DNA of 36,912 nucleotides from Bacteroidales bacterium. Its GTDB lineage: Bacteria; Bacteroidota; Bacteroidia; Bacteroidales; WCHB1-69. The notes beneath the pieces are model-generated. The model was not told the DNA's origin. It saw nothing but the letters and a program-made list of their open reading frames with translations, and did not search any database. The stretch is from positions 1-36,912 of the forward strand of contig JAGAEQ010000019.1 in assembly GCA_017613015.1 (NCBI GenBank). Direction: 5' to 3'. Positions 25,541 through 33,753 of the stretch are shown in pieces (position 1 is the stretch's first letter; the number at the start of each line of letters is the position of its first letter). The position numbers and the translations under genes are program-made.

Positions 25541-25771
25541 CACAGTAAAAAACCGTAACGGTTATTTAGGAATAGTCAATACATGAAATTAAGTATAGTA
25601 TAATATTTGGGGCGATGATACATTGATTTTTATTTGGCGGTGCGTGCAATAAAAGTGGCGGGATGCCGTTAGTTAGATGTTGTTGCCGTAATGCTCCGGA
25701 AATGAGGGCTATGCCTGCCGGTTGCCTTGGGGCAAGCATTTTTGAAAGATCATGAACCAAACTGAAACACC
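25541..25771 (+). other. Long leader with palindrome and possible leader peptide
   Basis: The 231 bases between the -7 element and the next ATG hold no recognised gene, tRNA or known riboswitch. Two features stand out. First, a perfect palindrome AACCGT-A-ACGGTT lies at 25551-25563, right at the expected transcription start, which could be an operator. Second, a 30-codon frame (25663-25755, MPLVRCCCRNAPE onward) ends 16 bases before the lipoprotein ATG; it has three adjacent Cys codons and could be a leader peptide or chance. A 5-base hairpin, TTGCC-TTGG-GGCAA near 25721-25735, followed by ATTTTTG, could form a weak attenuator-like structure. Confidence 0.35.
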
Positions 25772-26584
25772 ATGAAAAAGATTCTGTGCTTATGTGCGCT
25801 TGCGCTGGTTTTCTGTAGCGCATGCAGAGACAAAGAGGCCAATGTGCTTATTTTCGCCTCCGATATGGAGCCTCAGGCCTATGTACAGGCCGGGCAGCGT
25901 CTGCTGATCCGCGTCCGCGCCTATGCGGAGGAGACGACCCTGAGCCGCGTGCTCATTTCCTCCATCGATGCGGAGACGGGCAGCCGTCCGGTGAAGGACA
26001 CTTCGGTGGGCTCCACAAGCTCCGAATTCTATTTCATGTATACCGTGCCCGCGTATTTCTCGGCCGACACCACGGCCATGACCTTGCAGTTCGAGGTGTT
26101 TTCCGTGGACGGGAAATCTTCGAAGATGGTGCTGCCCTACAAGGTGGTGGGCGGAGGTGCGCTGCGCTCCCATGACGGCATTGTCATGTATGCCATGTAT
26201 TCAGGCCGCCCCAACGGTTTTTCGCTGGCCAGCGTGCAGACCCTGTTCTGCGAAACTTCCGACAGCGCGGACATCGACTTCTATGCCTACCACGACACGC
26301 TTTCCACGGATTCCGCCACTTTGTCCAGGGAATGGCGCAGCCGGACCGGTTTGCAGTTTGCCCGCCTGAACGATTTCGACTATGCGGGGGCCAACCGCCT
26401 GATGCTGGGCAACACCTATAAGGCGGCCCGCCGCTACACCTCCGTGAAGGAGCTTGCGGAAGGCGACATCCTGCTGTTCGGGCGCGGGGAGGAGGCCATA
26501 GGCGCTTTGCAGCTGCTGATGGTCGTTGATGAAGCGGGGACGGCCAATGACCGTTATGTGTTTAACATGAAGCTGAAATACTGA
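25772..26584 (+). CDS. Lipoprotein of unknown function
   Basis: This 270-residue protein has a lipoprotein signal ending VFCSAC (lipid Cys18), followed by RDKEAN. The mature part starts with a beta-rich domain (about residues 22-130: ANVLIFASDMEPQAYVQAG, LLIRVRAYAE, LQFEVFSVDGK, KMVLPYKVVGGGA) that looks immunoglobulin-like. The second half (about 135-270) has LRSHDGIVMYAMYSGRPNGFSLA, ADIDFYAYHDT and the ending ANDRYVFNMKLKY. I recognise no family, though the overall plan recalls lipoproteins that sit on surface or periplasmic complexes in Bacteroidota. It is the first gene behind the long leader and lies 63 bases before the M3 peptidase gene. Confidence 0.7.
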   Translation: MKKILCLCALALVFCSACRDKEANVLIFASDMEPQAYVQAGQRLLIRVRAYAEETTLSRVLISSIDAETGSRPVKDTSVGSTSSEFYFMYTVPAYFSADTTAMTLQFEVFSVDGKSSKMVLPYKVVGGGALRSHDGIVMYAMYSGRPNGFSLASVQTLFCETSDSADIDFYAYHDTLSTDSATLSREWRSRTGLQFARLNDFDYAGANRLMLGNTYKAARRYTSVKELAEGDILLFGRGEEAIGALQLLMVVDEAGTANDRYVFNMKLKY

Positions 26585-26600
26585 GGCTTCCGTTTTTTTT
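26569..26600 (+). terminator. Possible weak intrinsic terminator overlapping the lipoprotein stop
   Basis: GAAGC (26569-26573) can pair with GCTTC (26586-26590), with the stop codon in the loop. It is followed by CG and eight T. The short stem makes it uncertain, and the next gene has no clear promoter, so partial read-through is likely. Confidence 0.3.
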
Positions 26601-26647
26601 CTCCGGAGACTTCGGGAAAAAGGAAGAAAACGCAAAACTTGTTGCAG

Positions 26648-28774
26648 ATGAAGAAATTACTATGGATGTGCCTGACCGGATGCCTGCTGTTTTCCTGTCG
26701 TCCGCAAAAATCAGAAAGAACCTTGAATATGAACAATCCTTTTTTTTCCAAGCCGGAGACCCCGTATAACGTGCCGGCTTTCGACCGGTTGCGCCTGCCG
26801 CATTTTCTCCCGGCCTTCGAAGAGGGCATGCGGCAGCAGAAGGAGGAGGTGGCGGCCATTGTTTCCGACACGCGGCAGCCTACCTTTGAAAACACGGTGG
26901 AGGCCTTGGAGTACAGCGGCGAGCTGCTGAACGAGGTCAGTGCGGTGTTCTTCAACCTCTGCGAGACCAACAACAGTCCGGAAATGAATGACATTGCGGC
27001 GGAAATCAGTCCGAAGCTGTCCGCCCATAGCGACGACATTTATTTGAACGAGCAGCTGTTCCGCCGGATAAAAGCCGTTTACGACAAGCGGGACGAGCTG
27101 AGCCTGGACAAGGAGCAGCGGCGTTTGTTGGAAGAGACTTACAAGGCGTTTGTGCGCGGGGGCGCCAACCTGCCGGAGGACAAGCAGGAGCGTTTCCGGG
27201 CCATTAACGAGCGTTTGTCGGTGCTGACTTTGGATTTCGGCAACCATGTGCTGGATGCGACCAACGCCTACCAGTTGGTGATTGAAGACAAGGCCGGTTT
27301 GAAGGGGCTGCCCACCTCCGTGGTGGCGGCTGCAGCGGCTACGGCCAACGAAAACGAGGCGACACGCGGCAAATGGGTGTTCACCTTGCATAACCCGAGC
27401 TTGATTCCTTTCCTGCAATATGCAGACCGCCGCGACTTGCGCGACACCCTGTGGCATGCCTACGCTTCGCGCTGCGACGGAGGCCGTTACGATAACAACG
27501 GCATCATTCGGGAGATTGTGGCTTTGCGGGCGGAACGCGCCCGTATGCTCGGCTACCGCACCCACGCGGATTACGTGTTGGACGATTGCATGGCCAAGAA
27601 TCCGGAAGCGGTGTACAAGCTGCTGAAGCAGGTGTGGAAACCTGCCTTGGCCAAGGCGAAGGAGGAAGCCTCCGAATACCAGGGGCTTATCCGAAAGGAG
27701 GGCGGAAACTTCGACTTGCAGCCTTGGGACTGGCGCTACTATGCCGAAAAGGTGCGCAAGGCCAAATACGATTTGAACGACGAGGAAATCCGTCCCTATT
27801 TCCAGCTGGAGCATGTGCGGGACGGGGTGTTCATGCTGGCCAACCGCCTGTACGGACTGAGCTTTAAACTCAACAAGGATATTCCTGTGTATCATCCCGA
27901 TGCGGTGGCTTATGAGGTGTATGACGCCGACAGTGTGATAGGGGTGCTTTTCTTGGATTACTTCACCCGCGAGAGCAAGCGCAGCGGCGCCTGGATGACG
28001 GAGTTCCGCAGCCAGTGCCGGACGGAGGACGGCCAGCCCGTGCTTCCGGTCATTTCCTTGGTTTATAATTTCCCGCGTCCGGTTGGGGAGCATCCGTCGC
28101 TGTTGAATTTTGACGAGGCGGAAACCTTTTTCCATGAGTTCGGCCATGCGATGCACGGGCTGTTGAGCCGCTGCCGCTACCGTTCGTTGGGCGGCACCAA
28201 CGTGCCCCGGGATTTTGTGGAGCTGCCTTCGCAGATTATGGAGAACTGGGCCTCCCATCCGGAAATGATGCGGCTGTACGCGCAGCACTACCAGACGGGC
28301 GACACCATTCCCGAAAAGCTGATTGCCAAGATACAGGCCGCCGCCACCTACGGACAGGGCTTCATGAACACCGAGCTGATTGCCGCCTCCCTCTTGGATA
28401 TGGACTACCATACGCTAAGCGAGGTGAAAGCCAATTTTATTCCTACCTCTTTTGAGCGGGAGGTTCTGAACAAGTACGGACTGCCTTCCAGCATCATTTC
28501 GCGTTACCACAGCCAGTATTTCCAGCATATTTTTGCCTCTGCATCAGGATATTCCGCCGGTTATTACAGCTATACCTGGTCGGCGGTGCTAGACGCTGAC
28601 GCATTTTCGCTTTTCACGGAAAAGGGCATTTTCAGCCGCGAAGTGGCGGACGCCTTCCGCAAAAACATTTTGGAAAAGGGCAATACCGAAGACCCGGCGG
28701 TGCTGTACCGCAATTTCCGGGGGCAGGATCCGACCATACTGCCGTTGTTGCGGAAACGTGGATTGTTGCAGTAA
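26648..28774 (+). CDS. M3-family zinc metallopeptidase (Dcp/oligopeptidase-like) lipoprotein
   Basis: From ATG 26648 the protein has 708 residues. TTG codons just upstream are possible starts but would spoil the signal. The signal ends LLFSC (lipid Cys17), so this is a membrane-anchored periplasmic enzyme rather than the cytoplasmic Dcp of enterobacteria. The catalytic zinc motif is HEFGH (His496, Glu497, His500) in ETFFHEFGHAMHGL, with the third ligand expected in the following ELPSQIMENW segment (Glu). The N-terminal half is helical and lacks any other domain. It probably trims peptides or removes C-terminal dipeptides. It is separated from the next gene by six bases, suggesting an operon with the membrane sulfatase-like protein. 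Confidence 0.92.
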   Translation: MKKLLWMCLTGCLLFSCRPQKSERTLNMNNPFFSKPETPYNVPAFDRLRLPHFLPAFEEGMRQQKEEVAAIVSDTRQPTFENTVEALEYSGELLNEVSAVFFNLCETNNSPEMNDIAAEISPKLSAHSDDIYLNEQLFRRIKAVYDKRDELSLDKEQRRLLEETYKAFVRGGANLPEDKQERFRAINERLSVLTLDFGNHVLDATNAYQLVIEDKAGLKGLPTSVVAAAAATANENEATRGKWVFTLHNPSLIPFLQYADRRDLRDTLWHAYASRCDGGRYDNNGIIREIVALRAERARMLGYRTHADYVLDDCMAKNPEAVYKLLKQVWKPALAKAKEEASEYQGLIRKEGGNFDLQPWDWRYYAEKVRKAKYDLNDEEIRPYFQLEHVRDGVFMLANRLYGLSFKLNKDIPVYHPDAVAYEVYDADSVIGVLFLDYFTRESKRSGAWMTEFRSQCRTEDGQPVLPVISLVYNFPRPVGEHPSLLNFDEAETFFHEFGHAMHGLLSRCRYRSLGGTNVPRDFVELPSQIMENWASHPEMMRLYAQHYQTGDTIPEKLIAKIQAAATYGQGFMNTELIAASLLDMDYHTLSEVKANFIPTSFEREVLNKYGLPSSIISRYHSQYFQHIFASASGYSAGYYSYTWSAVLDADAFSLFTEKGIFSREVADAFRKNILEKGNTEDPAVLYRNFRGQDPTILPLLRKRGLLQ

Positions 28775-28780
28775 ACGCCC

Positions 28781-30646
28781 ATGAAACGCTACCTTTGGAC
28801 TTTAGGCAAGCTCATTCTCTTCTGGATGCTCTTTTTCTTCGTCGGGAGGCTGCTGTTTCTGTGCGTGTACCATGCCCAATGGGCAGGCCTGCCTTTTTCG
28901 GAGGTCGCCGCCTGTTTCGCCCATGCGCTCCGGTTAGATTTTTCCACCGTGTGCTACCTGATTAGCCTGCCGATGGTGCTGTTCTCCCTGTCGCTCTGCT
29001 TTAACGCCTCTTGGCTGCGTTTAGCCGTGGACGGGGTGGTGGCGGTGGAGCTGATAGGGTGCAGCCTGATTGGCATAGGCGAGACCGTTGTGTATGGGGA
29101 GTGGCTAAACAAATTGAGCTACAAGATTTTGCTTTATCTTCGCCATCCGATGGAGATATTGACGACCGCCACTACGGCGCAGTTGCTGCTTTCCGTGTTG
29201 GCGGTGCTGCTGTTTTGCGCCCTGTTTTTTGTGCTGTACCGTAAAGTGGTGGTGCGTCCTCCGCTGTGTCCGGTGCGCCGTCCGTACCTGTGGGCTCCGC
29301 TCGCCCTGCTGCTGACGGGCGGCGGCTGTTTTGTCGGGATGCGTGGCGGTTTCGACGCCATTCCCATCACTCAGAGCGCGGCCTATTACTCCACGCATGC
29401 CCTGCTGAACGACGCGGCGGTCAATCCTACCTGGAACCTGCTGTGCAGTTTCTATGATTTCGGGGACATGGATTCCGATCGCTATGCCTTTATGGCTGAG
29501 GATGAGATGGAAGCGACACTGCAAGCCGTCCAACAAGAGGAGACGGACACCTTGGTCAAAGTGCTGACCTCCGATAGGGTGAACATCGTGTTTATTTTGC
29601 TGGAAAGCTGGTCCGCCGATCTGATAGAGAGCCTGACCGGTACCCAAGGGGTGACCGATTGCTTTCACGCTTTGGAGGCGGAGGGGATTCTCTTCACCCG
29701 CTTTTATGCCAACGGACACCGCTCCCAGCAGGCCATGTCCAGTGTCTTCAGCGGTTTTCCGCCGCTGCCGATGTACGACATCACCGATGATTTCAGCAAA
29801 TACCGCCATTTGCCGTCTTTGGCGGCGGAACTGAAAAAAGCCGGTTACCATACCTCCTTTTATTTCGGGGGCAACCTGGATTACGGCAACATCCGTTCCT
29901 TTCTGCTGCATTGCGGCTTTGAGCGGCTGGTGGAGGAGAAGGACATGGACCGCCGTCTGCCGAGGGCGAAGCTGGGCATACACGACCAATACACTTTTGC
30001 CTTGCATCACCGTGCCTTGAATGAGGAAAAGCAGCCCTTTATGAGCGTTCTCTTCACCATGAGCTCCCACAGCCCTTACGACCAGCCGGTTTCACCGGAG
30101 ATTGCGCCGGTGGGGATTCAGCATGCCGAGACCCCTTTCCTGAATTCGGCCAAGTATTGCGACCATTACCTGGGACGCTATTTCGACGCTGTGCGCCACG
30201 AGCCGTGGTATCCGCACACGCTGTTTGTCATTCTGGGCGACCACAGCCACCCGACCCACCGGGAGACGCAGAACCAGACCCCGGACTACCAGCATGTGCC
30301 TTTGCTGCTGTACGGGGAGGTGATTGCGCCGGAGTGGCGGGGCCGCAGGGTGGACCGGGTTTCCTCCCATGTGGACGTGGCGCGTTCACTTTTGCGCCAG
30401 CTCGGCCTGGATGCCTCCGCCTTTGTGTGGGGGCAGGATTTTTTGCAGCCCGGCACGCCTGGTCACGCTTATTTCGAGTCGTATACGGGCGGGGGGTGGA
30501 TACGCCCCTCGGCGGCCTATGTGGGTTTGCAGTCCGGAAGGAATTGGGACAGCCACTATTACGGCGACTCCGCCGCCTATCCGCAGGTGGAGCGGGAGGG
30601 CAAGGCTTGGTTGCAGCGTCTTTACCAAACCTATGTGCGGTGGTGA
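28781..30646 (+). CDS. LtaS-like membrane phosphotransferase/sulfatase
   Basis: This 621-residue protein has five predicted membrane helices (about residues 8-30, 53-75, 80-102, 128-152, 168-186). A periplasmic alkaline-phosphatase/sulfatase-fold domain follows from about residue 265. Metal and active-site residues fit the lipoteichoic-acid synthase/phosphoglycerol transferase family: Glu275 in FILLESWSAD, a likely nucleophile Ser315 in NGHRSQQAMSS (Thr or Ser in relatives), and the GDHSHP metal-binding motif. No teichoic acid is expected in Bacteroidota; relatives here are thought to transfer phospho-alcohol groups to lipid A, glycans or other surface polymers. The true substrate is unknown. 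It follows the M3 peptidase by six bases. Confidence 0.85.
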   Translation: MKRYLWTLGKLILFWMLFFFVGRLLFLCVYHAQWAGLPFSEVAACFAHALRLDFSTVCYLISLPMVLFSLSLCFNASWLRLAVDGVVAVELIGCSLIGIGETVVYGEWLNKLSYKILLYLRHPMEILTTATTAQLLLSVLAVLLFCALFFVLYRKVVVRPPLCPVRRPYLWAPLALLLTGGGCFVGMRGGFDAIPITQSAAYYSTHALLNDAAVNPTWNLLCSFYDFGDMDSDRYAFMAEDEMEATLQAVQQEETDTLVKVLTSDRVNIVFILLESWSADLIESLTGTQGVTDCFHALEAEGILFTRFYANGHRSQQAMSSVFSGFPPLPMYDITDDFSKYRHLPSLAAELKKAGYHTSFYFGGNLDYGNIRSFLLHCGFERLVEEKDMDRRLPRAKLGIHDQYTFALHHRALNEEKQPFMSVLFTMSSHSPYDQPVSPEIAPVGIQHAETPFLNSAKYCDHYLGRYFDAVRHEPWYPHTLFVILGDHSHPTHRETQNQTPDYQHVPLLLYGEVIAPEWRGRRVDRVSSHVDVARSLLRQLGLDASAFVWGQDFLQPGTPGHAYFESYTGGGWIRPSAAYVGLQSGRNWDSHYYGDSAAYPQVEREGKAWLQRLYQTYVRW

Positions 30647-30711
30647 GCGCGGCAGCGGGCGTGCTTGGTGAAAAAGATGGCGCATTCTGCAAAACGTAAG
30701 GGATTATGTGT

Positions 30712-30719
30712 TACTTTTG
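30712..30719 (+). promoter_or_regulatory. -7 element TACTTTTG for dxs
   Basis: TACTTTTGC matches TAnnTTTG, 28 bases before the TTG proposed as the dxs start. A GTG at 30708 in the same frame lies before this element and so outside the transcript. No -33 box at the usual distance. Confidence 0.55.
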
Positions 30720-30746
30720 CGCTTTATTGTAAGAGAATTCAAAGTG

Positions 30747-32639
30747 TTGTCAGACAAATACGTGATACTGAACCAAATCCAGTCGCCCGCCGATCTTAAG
30801 CGGCTTCCCGTGGAGCAGCTGCCCGCCCTTTGCCAGGAAATCCGTCGTTACATCATTGAGGTGGTGTCGCACAACCCGGGGCATCTGGGCTCCAGCTTGG
30901 GTGTGGTGGAAATGACGGTGGCGCTGCATTATGTGTTTGATTTTCCGGAAGACAAGCTGGTGTGGGATGTCGGGCATCAGGCTTATGCCCACAAAATCCT
31001 GACCGGTCGCCGGGACGCTTTTGTGAACAACCGCAAATACAAGGGCATCAGCGGGTTTCCCAAGATGTCCGAAAGCGAGTACGACGCTTTTGGGGCGGGA
31101 CACGCCTCCATTTCCATTTCTGCGGTGCTGGGTATGGCTACCGCTTCCTATTTGTCCGGAAACGAAAACCGTCAGCACGTGGCGGTGATTGGGGACGGCT
31201 CCATGACCGGCGGCGAGGCTTTCGAAGGCTTGAACAATGCCGGTATCGCCAAGGCCAATATGCTGGTGATTCTGAATGACAACGGCATGGCCATCGACCG
31301 GAGCGTGGGCGCGTTGAGCCGCTACCTGCTGCGCATCACCACCTCCCCGGCTTACAACCGGGTGAAGAACCGTCTGTGGCGGACCCTGACGGGCAAGGTG
31401 CGCCGTGTGTTCCAGAACATCAGCAGCGTGTTGAAAAGCAGTATTTTGAAACAGAGTAACCTGTTCGAATCCTTGGGTATGCGGTATTTCGGACCCGTGG
31501 ACGGCCACGATGTGGTTCATTTGGTGAAAGTGCTGCGCGATGTGCGCCGCATCCAAGGTCCAAAGCTGTTGCACTGCCTGACTGTCAAGGGGAAAGGACT
31601 TCCCATGGCGGAGGAGCATCAGGCGCAATACCATGCGCCGGGGCTGTTTGATCCGGTTTCTGGCCATATTCTGGAAAGCAAGCAGGAACCAGACGCCAAG
31701 GAGAAATACCAGGTTGTTTTCGGCAAGACCCTTTGCGAGATGGCGGCTTCCAACGATAAAATCATCGGCATCACTCCGGCCATGCTCAGCGGCTGCTCCC
31801 TTGACATTATGCAGGCACGCTATCCCGAGCGTGTGTTCGACACCGGCATCACCGAACAGCATGCCGTGACTTTTTCCGCCGGTTTGGCGGCGAGCGGCTA
31901 CCTCCCTTTCTGCGCCATTTATTCCACTTTCCTGCAACGCGCTTACGATCAGATTATCCATGATGTGGCTTTGCAGCGGCTGCCGGTGGTCTTCTGCATA
32001 GACCGGGCCGGTTTAGTGGGGGAGGACGGGGCCACGCACCACGGTTTGTTCGATTTGGCCTACCTGCGCTGCATTCCGAATATGGTAGTGTCTTCTCCTT
32101 TGAATGAGAGCGAGTTGCGTAACCTGATGGTGACGGCGGAAGCCTCCGGGCAGCCTTTCGCCATCCGTTATCCCCGGGGCAAGGGCGTGCAGCCGGACTG
32201 GCAGTCCGTGCCGCCGCAGCGTCTGGAGATAGGCAAGGGCCGTTGTGTCCGGGAAGGCCGTGACGTGGCGGTACTTTCCATAGGCCCGGTGGGCAACCAT
32301 GCCTTGGCGGCGGCGGAGCGTTTGGCCACCGAAGGGATTTCGGTGGCGGTGTACGATGTGCGTTTTCTCAAACCATTGGACGAAAGCCTGTTGCATGAGA
32401 TCTGCTCCCGTTTCTCCCGTTTGCTCACCTTGGAGAACGGCACCCGCATTGGCGGCCTCGGCAGCGCAGTCAGCGAGTTCATGACGACGCACGGCTACAC
32501 CTCCCGTTTGGAAATGCTTGGGGTGGACGATTATTTTGTGGAGCAGGGCAGCGTGCCCGAATTGGAAGCGGAATGCGGGCTGGATGTGGAACACGTCCAA
32601 GCGGCTTTGCGTTCCCTTGCCTCCGAGACGCAGCAGTAG
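30747..32639 (+). CDS. dxs: 1-Deoxy-D-xylulose-5-phosphate synthase
   Basis: Dxs joins pyruvate and glyceraldehyde-3-phosphate to make 1-deoxyxylulose-5-phosphate, the first step of the MEP isoprenoid pathway, with thiamine diphosphate. Motifs include HNPGHLGSSLG, DVGHQAYAHKIL, GAGHASISISA, the ThDP-binding GDGSMTGGEAFEGLNNAG and ILNDN, and DRAGLVGEDGATHHG in the pyrimidine domain; the C-terminal transketolase-like domain is complete. No ATG exists before the conserved region, so the start is TTG (30747, giving MSDKYVILNQ, 630 residues) or GTG three bases earlier. That choice fits the promoter element at 30712 and the usual Dxs N-terminus. It is convergent with the chromate-transporter-like genes. 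Confidence 0.93.
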   Translation: MSDKYVILNQIQSPADLKRLPVEQLPALCQEIRRYIIEVVSHNPGHLGSSLGVVEMTVALHYVFDFPEDKLVWDVGHQAYAHKILTGRRDAFVNNRKYKGISGFPKMSESEYDAFGAGHASISISAVLGMATASYLSGNENRQHVAVIGDGSMTGGEAFEGLNNAGIAKANMLVILNDNGMAIDRSVGALSRYLLRITTSPAYNRVKNRLWRTLTGKVRRVFQNISSVLKSSILKQSNLFESLGMRYFGPVDGHDVVHLVKVLRDVRRIQGPKLLHCLTVKGKGLPMAEEHQAQYHAPGLFDPVSGHILESKQEPDAKEKYQVVFGKTLCEMAASNDKIIGITPAMLSGCSLDIMQARYPERVFDTGITEQHAVTFSAGLAASGYLPFCAIYSTFLQRAYDQIIHDVALQRLPVVFCIDRAGLVGEDGATHHGLFDLAYLRCIPNMVVSSPLNESELRNLMVTAEASGQPFAIRYPRGKGVQPDWQSVPPQRLEIGKGRCVREGRDVAVLSIGPVGNHALAAAERLATEGISVAVYDVRFLKPLDESLLHEICSRFSRLLTLENGTRIGGLGSAVSEFMTTHGYTSRLEMLGVDDYFVEQGSVPELEAECGLDVEHVQAALRSLASETQQ

Positions 32640-32680
32640 CGCTTAAGGCTTTTCGGGGCGGTTTTACACATTTTTCGCAA

Positions 32681-33217
32681 TTACCCGTAGATAATTGTCC
32701 CGGCGAGGGCGGCGCAGAAGAGCATCAGAATGGGGTTGGTCTTGAAGTACAGGGCGAGGAGGCAGGCGGCGAAAATCACCCAGCTCCAGGCATCCGTGAA
32801 ACTGCTGATGCCGCCGGTTTCCGGAAAAACCAATAGCAGTATGGCGGCGGCAATCATCCCAATCACCACCGGTTTGATGCCTGCCACCGCGCCGTTCAGG
32901 TAGGGGTTCCCCTTGAGTTTGAGGAAGAAATGCGTAATGACCGTCATCAGGGTCAGGCAGGGGAGGCAGACCGCTGTCGTGGCGAGCAGCGCGCCGGGGA
33001 AACCAGCCAAAGTGTAACCGATGTAGGTGGCGGAGTTGATGGCGATGGGACCGGGCGTCATTTGTGAAATGGCCAGAATGTCCGAGAAGGTCGCGTTGCT
33101 CATCCAGGCGTGGCGGACCACCACTTCGTTCTGGATGAGGGAGAGCATGGCATAGCCGCCGCCAAAACCGAAGAATCCGATTTTCAAGTAACTGAGAAAT
33201 AGCTCTAGGTAAATCAT
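32681..33217 (-). CDS. Chromate-transporter-family half protein (second)
   Basis: This 178-residue membrane protein is one half of a CHR-family transporter. It has the FGFGGGYAMLSLIQNEV motif near residues 14-30, the TPGPIAINSATYIGY motif at about 52-66, and about five hydrophobic segments to the C-terminus. Start is the ATG at 33217, which overlaps the stop of the upstream half by four bases (ATGA); a longer reading would run through that gene in another frame. Short CHR proteins usually act as pairs with opposite topology, as here. The substrate is unproven: CHR proteins export chromate in some bacteria, but most in anaerobes have no tested substrate. Confidence 0.85.
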   Translation of the reverse strand: MIYLELFLSYLKIGFFGFGGGYAMLSLIQNEVVVRHAWMSNATFSDILAISQMTPGPIAINSATYIGYTLAGFPGALLATTAVCLPCLTLMTVITHFFLKLKGNPYLNGAVAGIKPVVIGMIAAAILLLVFPETGGISSFTDAWSWVIFAACLLALYFKTNPILMLFCAALAGTIIYG

Positions 33218-33753
33218 GGCTTGGCTTTCCGTTGTTTCCGAAGGTGTGCGTGCAGCAGTCCGGCACCGGCTCCCATGAGCAGGAAAACGATGGGGGAGCA
33301 GTGCAGTCCCCAAATCCCCAAGGCGACGATAGCCACCACGACCATCAAGCCGGAATGAATCTCACGGGCCAGGGAAACCACCGGCCAGAGCATTAGCGCG
33401 ACCACGGCCGGACGCATGGCGGTAAAGGCGGCGTCCACCCAGGAGTTTTGGCGGATGGCGGGGAAGTAGGCGGCAATCAGCAGGATGATGAGGAAGGGCG
33501 GCAGCACCAGACCCGTCACCGCCGCCAAGGCACCGATGAAGCCGCGTATCTTATAGCCCACAAATACCGCAGTGTTCAGCGAAATAGGACCCGCGGAGGA
33601 CTGGGCGACGGCCAGCAAATCTCCGAAATCCGCTTTCGCAATCCAATGTTTTTTCTCTGTCACCTCCCGCTCAATCAAGGGAATCATGGCGTATCCGCCC
33701 CCGAAGGTGAACGCGCCTATCTTGAAAAAGGAGAGGAAAAGCTGTCGCAGCAT
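33214..33753 (-). CDS. Chromate-transporter-family half protein (first)
   Basis: This 179-residue membrane protein is the partner half of the CHR transporter. It shows FTFGGGYAMIPLIEREV (residues of about 15-31), SSAGPISLNTAVFVGYK (about 52-68), and about five hydrophobic segments, ending with a basic tail (HLRKQRKAKP). It differs clearly from the downstream half, so this is not a recent duplication. Its ATG directly follows the TAG stop of the SPFH gene with no gap, and its own stop overlaps the second half, so it is translationally linked on both sides. Transport of chromate is a family label, not shown here. Confidence 0.85.
   Translation of the reverse strand: MLRQLFLSFFKIGAFTFGGGYAMIPLIEREVTEKKHWIAKADFGDLLAVAQSSAGPISLNTAVFVGYKIRGFIGALAAVTGLVLPPFLIILLIAAYFPAIRQNSWVDAAFTAMRPAVVALMLWPVVSLAREIHSGLMVVVAIVALGIWGLHCSPIVFLLMGAGAGLLHAHLRKQRKAKP

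Noticed and set aside
25541..25771. Leader checked for RNase P, 6S, SRP RNA, TPP and cobalamin riboswitch signatures
   Set aside because: None of the conserved core sequences was seen; only a weak hairpin and a palindrome are present.
26711..28411. A minus-strand open frame of 566 codons opposite the M3 peptidase gene
   Set aside because: It mirrors a peptidase with an intact HEFGH motif and shows no family features of its own.
32681..33753. Two CHR genes considered as one transporter gene broken by a frameshift
   Set aside because: Each half has its own start, a full set of motifs and a precise ATGA junction, and short CHR pairs are a normal form of the family.
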